This document shows positions 27,878-30,000 of a stretch of DNA of 30,000 nucleotides, one piece after another. The translations under genes were made by a program, and so were the position numbers. A model generated the notes under the pieces. The model did no database searches, was not told the origin of the DNA, and was given only the letters and a program-made list of their open reading frames with translations. The first letter of the stretch is position 1. Each line of letters opens with the position of its first letter. This DNA comes from Leishmania martiniquensis (Eukaryota > Euglenozoa > Kinetoplastea > Trypanosomatida > Trypanosomatidae). The DNA is taken from positions 1 to 30,000 of the forward strand of contig NC_090164.1 in assembly GCF_017916325.1 (NCBI RefSeq). Reading direction: 5' to 3'.

Positions 27878-29485
27878 CTATACAGCAGACCCAAACAAGG
27901 CCAAGAAAGCGGTCGACTCCGGTACATCCTTCGCATCCTTGCAGGTAGACTGGCTGGCGCGAACAGCCGCACGCTCAACCTCGGTTGCCTGTGAGAGACT
28001 TGTGGGTAGACGCCACACTTGCACGACGCCACGCGCATCGCCAGTGGCCAGCCAATCGGCTGCGGTGGAGTTAAACGCCAAGGACAGCACTGCTCCTCCG
28101 TTGGGCGCCGCCACCGCTGTGTACGCTGGCTTGAACTGATCCCCCTGGAGGTCATAAACGTGCAGTAGCGACCCGCGTGACACCACTGCCACGACTGAGG
28201 GCCGAAAGGGGCTGAATTGGCCATCGTATAGGTAACTTCTTGTCTCGGCAGATGGCTCGAGGGTGAGGATCGGGGAACGCTCGAGATCCGTGTAAAGGCG
28301 GGCGCTGCCATCCGAGGAAGAGGTCAGGAAGAGGTGTCGGAAGAAGGGCGAGGCGCTAAGGGACTGAAGCGGGCCGCAGTGGCTCTCAAGCCAGTCCAGT
28401 TCCACAGGGACAACGGTGCATGGCACCTGCGAGTTCGTGTCGACCGGCAGTGGCCCGGTGCGGCCGCGGCCCACCTCTCCATTCTCCAGACCCACGAAAA
28501 GGACTCCATCTAAAGTAGGCAGGTACGCCCCGCGCTCGGTCCTCGCACTGCCATAGGCAAGTGCAGTGATGCCAACAGGTTGGTGGCGGCGGGTCCGCAC
28601 GCTGTATGCGGCGACCGGCTTCGTCAGCTTGTTCGCTGGACTCCAGTGGATAATGAGCCCGCTCTGACTGGCAGAGCACAAAACGTGTCGGTGAGAGCGG
28701 CGAAGTTCCTGCGGGTTATTCACCCACTGCAAGACCGTCACTGGCTCGGTGTGGGCGATCTCCGAGTCCGCAGAGGAGAACTGCTGCGGCACGCTCTCTG
28801 TCACACTTGGAAACACGACAACCTCGCCATCGTATGTGCCGACGGCCAGCATGCATGGATCTGTGGGGTGGAAAGCAATGGATGTGGCGCTCGTCTTCGT
28901 CTCCAATGTGTAGTGCGGAGCGCTCTCTACCAGGTCTGGCCGCGCAAGGTTCCACACGCAAACGTACCCCCTCTTGCAGCACCAGCCCGAGGTGTCCATA
29001 TGGCCATAGGCAGCTGCTACCATGTTGCCATTGCTGTTCCATGCTACTTTCAACGCCTCCATGTTACCGTCGTTTACAGTCGGCGATGTGAGGGTGTAAA
29101 GAACAGAGAGCTTAGTGTTCTTGCGCGACCATGTCGGGGCATAGTGGTCAAAGATGCTGCTCTTGGCGTTGCGGTGTAAAATCGTCACCAATTCGTTCTT
29201 GGATGCCTCCAGAAAGGCAGCGAGCTTTGCCTCATCGTAGGGAACTCCGTTGTACACATACTGTAGTCCCTCGAGGGATGCCTGCGATGGCGGCCGCTCC
29301 GTGCCGACGCCTTTGTCCAGTTGGCCGGATATTTGGAAGCAGCTGACATCCGTCTGGACTTCGTGGCGTTTGGTCTTGAGCTTGGATGTCTGAGCATGGG
29401 CATCTTCGTGTGTGGTTGCCTTCTTCCATCGAGACGGAATTAGCACCTCACCGGTGACCTGGTTCTTGAAGTTGCAGGGGTCCAT
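27878..29485 (-). CDS. WD40 dynein-2 intermediate chain, WDR34/DYNC2I2-like
   Basis: The 535-residue protein is probably an intermediate chain of the retrograde intraflagellar transport motor dynein-2 (WDR34 in human, FAP133 in Chlamydomonas), of nearly identical length to human WDR34 (536). Seen: a polar N-terminal segment with VQTDV (43-47), a form of the light-chain LC8 binding motif, and a second related GT-containing site near 58-63; a helical linker (85-110); then a WD40 propeller from about 140 to 505, with blade ends such as YVCVWNL (174-180), VVQVWRLP near the C-terminus, DGSARLYTDL and LIIHWSP. The general layout (LC-binding tail then propeller) is that of dynein intermediate chains. 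An axonemal intermediate chain is an alternative but is usually longer. The ATG at 29485 is the first in the frame. The next gene downstream encodes IFT27, another part of the same transport system. Confidence 0.82.
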   Translation of the reverse strand: MDPCNFKNQVTGEVLIPSRWKKATTHEDAHAQTSKLKTKRHEVQTDVSCFQISGQLDKGVGTERPPSQASLEGLQYVYNGVPYDEAKLAAFLEASKNELVTILHRNAKSSIFDHYAPTWSRKNTKLSVLYTLTSPTVNDGNMEALKVAWNSNGNMVAAAYGHMDTSGWCCKRGYVCVWNLARPDLVESAPHYTLETKTSATSIAFHPTDPCMLAVGTYDGEVVVFPSVTESVPQQFSSADSEIAHTEPVTVLQWVNNPQELRRSHRHVLCSASQSGLIIHWSPANKLTKPVAAYSVRTRRHQPVGITALAYGSARTERGAYLPTLDGVLFVGLENGEVGRGRTGPLPVDTNSQVPCTVVPVELDWLESHCGPLQSLSASPFFRHLFLTSSSDGSARLYTDLERSPILTLEPSAETRSYLYDGQFSPFRPSVVAVVSRGSLLHVYDLQGDQFKPAYTAVAAPNGGAVLSLAFNSTAADWLATGDARGVVQVWRLPTSLSQATEVERAAVRASQSTCKDAKDVPESTAFLALFGSAV

Positions 29486-30000
29486 GTTGACCTTCTAGGA
29501 ATGTGACGCAACCGCGGCAGCGCGCGCGCTAATATGCCCAAATCGGATGAAGCGATAAAGCTGATGGCTCGTCCGGCACCGCGGATGCCGAAGGCGAAGG
29601 TGCGAATACATATCAGTACGCGCAAACGGAGAGATAGAGAGAGTAGTTCATGCACGAGAAGAGGCGAAACGACGGACGCATTGCGGCAGAGACAGCCAAG
29701 AGAGAGTAAACTCGAGCACCACGGAGATGACCGCGAATCGGCGCGTGCGCCACAGCCGCCCAGCAGACCTGAAGCGCCAGTAGAGCCGTATCACGTTCGC
29801 CTGGATGCAGAGTTGCCTGCCACATCTACAAATCATAGTGTGCAGCAGCACAAGGCCGCGCTATGGGCACGGTGCACGTACAGCAACTGCTCTGCAAAGT
29901 CAGGTGTTGGCGGGAATAGCAGAGCACTGAGGAGCGTCCAAGCCGAGGCGGGAACGCGGCACCACCCGCGCGCGACTCGTCTTTGCCGGTGCAGCGAGTA
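29486..30000. other. Intergenic sequence at the right edge
   Basis: This is presumed 5' UTR and promoter-less intergenic sequence upstream of the WD40 gene. Only short frames are present. A pyrimidine-rich stretch on the minus strand (about 29627-29645) could serve trans-splicing. Confidence 0.45.

Noticed and set aside
27384..28139. 251-codon plus-strand frame overlapping the end of the WD40 gene
   Set aside because: Partly antisense to the WD40 gene, against cluster direction, and without a domain.

Overview
This window is the left end of a chromosome from a trypanosomatid protozoan, most likely Leishmania or a close relative in the Leishmaniinae. The evidence is: (CCCTAA)n telomeric repeats at the left end; intronless genes all on one strand and separated by about 0.7-2.2 kb; pyrimidine tracts followed by AG upstream of several genes, as expected for spliced-leader trans-splicing; and intergenic copies of an element that resembles the Leishmania SIDER retroposons. 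Species cannot be fixed from the sequence alone.

Layout. 1-2966 is telomere: an AT-rich, heavily degraded distal part (1-1620), a variant-rich middle (1621-2370) and an almost perfect hexamer array (2371-2966). 2967-5434 is subtelomeric DNA with no convincing gene and one shortened SIDER-like copy (3345-3527). From 5435 to the right edge, nine protein genes lie on the minus strand, so transcription runs toward the telomere as one directional cluster. From the telomere inward they are: a 3,2-trans-enoyl-CoA isomerase-like protein; SPT16 (FACT subunit); mitoribosomal protein uL3m; a 283-residue probable mitochondrial protein; a 671-residue protein of unknown function; cytosolic-type tryptophanyl-tRNA synthetase; a Qa-SNARE (syntaxin); a small protein resembling tRNA-splicing endonuclease subunit Sen15; and the small GTPase IFT27. 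A tenth minus-strand gene, a WD40 dynein-2 intermediate chain (WDR34/DYNC2I2-like), lies nearest the right edge. No strand-switch region, tRNA, rRNA or CRISPR array was seen.

The genes do not form one pathway, which is normal for trypanosomatid polycistronic clusters. Loose themes are mitochondrial function (the isomerase, uL3m and two proteins with presequence-like N-termini), tRNA biology (TrpRS and the Sen15-like protein) and flagellar intraflagellar transport (IFT27 next to a dynein-2 intermediate chain).

The points most worth a second look are: two apparently identical 595-bp direct repeats that bracket the TrpRS gene and the 671-residue gene; the loss of the expected catalytic glutamate in the isomerase; the Sen15-like protein; and the TTTTAA-rich distal telomere, which looks like a sequencing artefact that may be connected with modified bases. 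I found no clear evidence of a wholly new multigene system. Gene starts were moved to the first ATG where the open frame began at a non-ATG codon (SPT16, TrpRS, SNARE).
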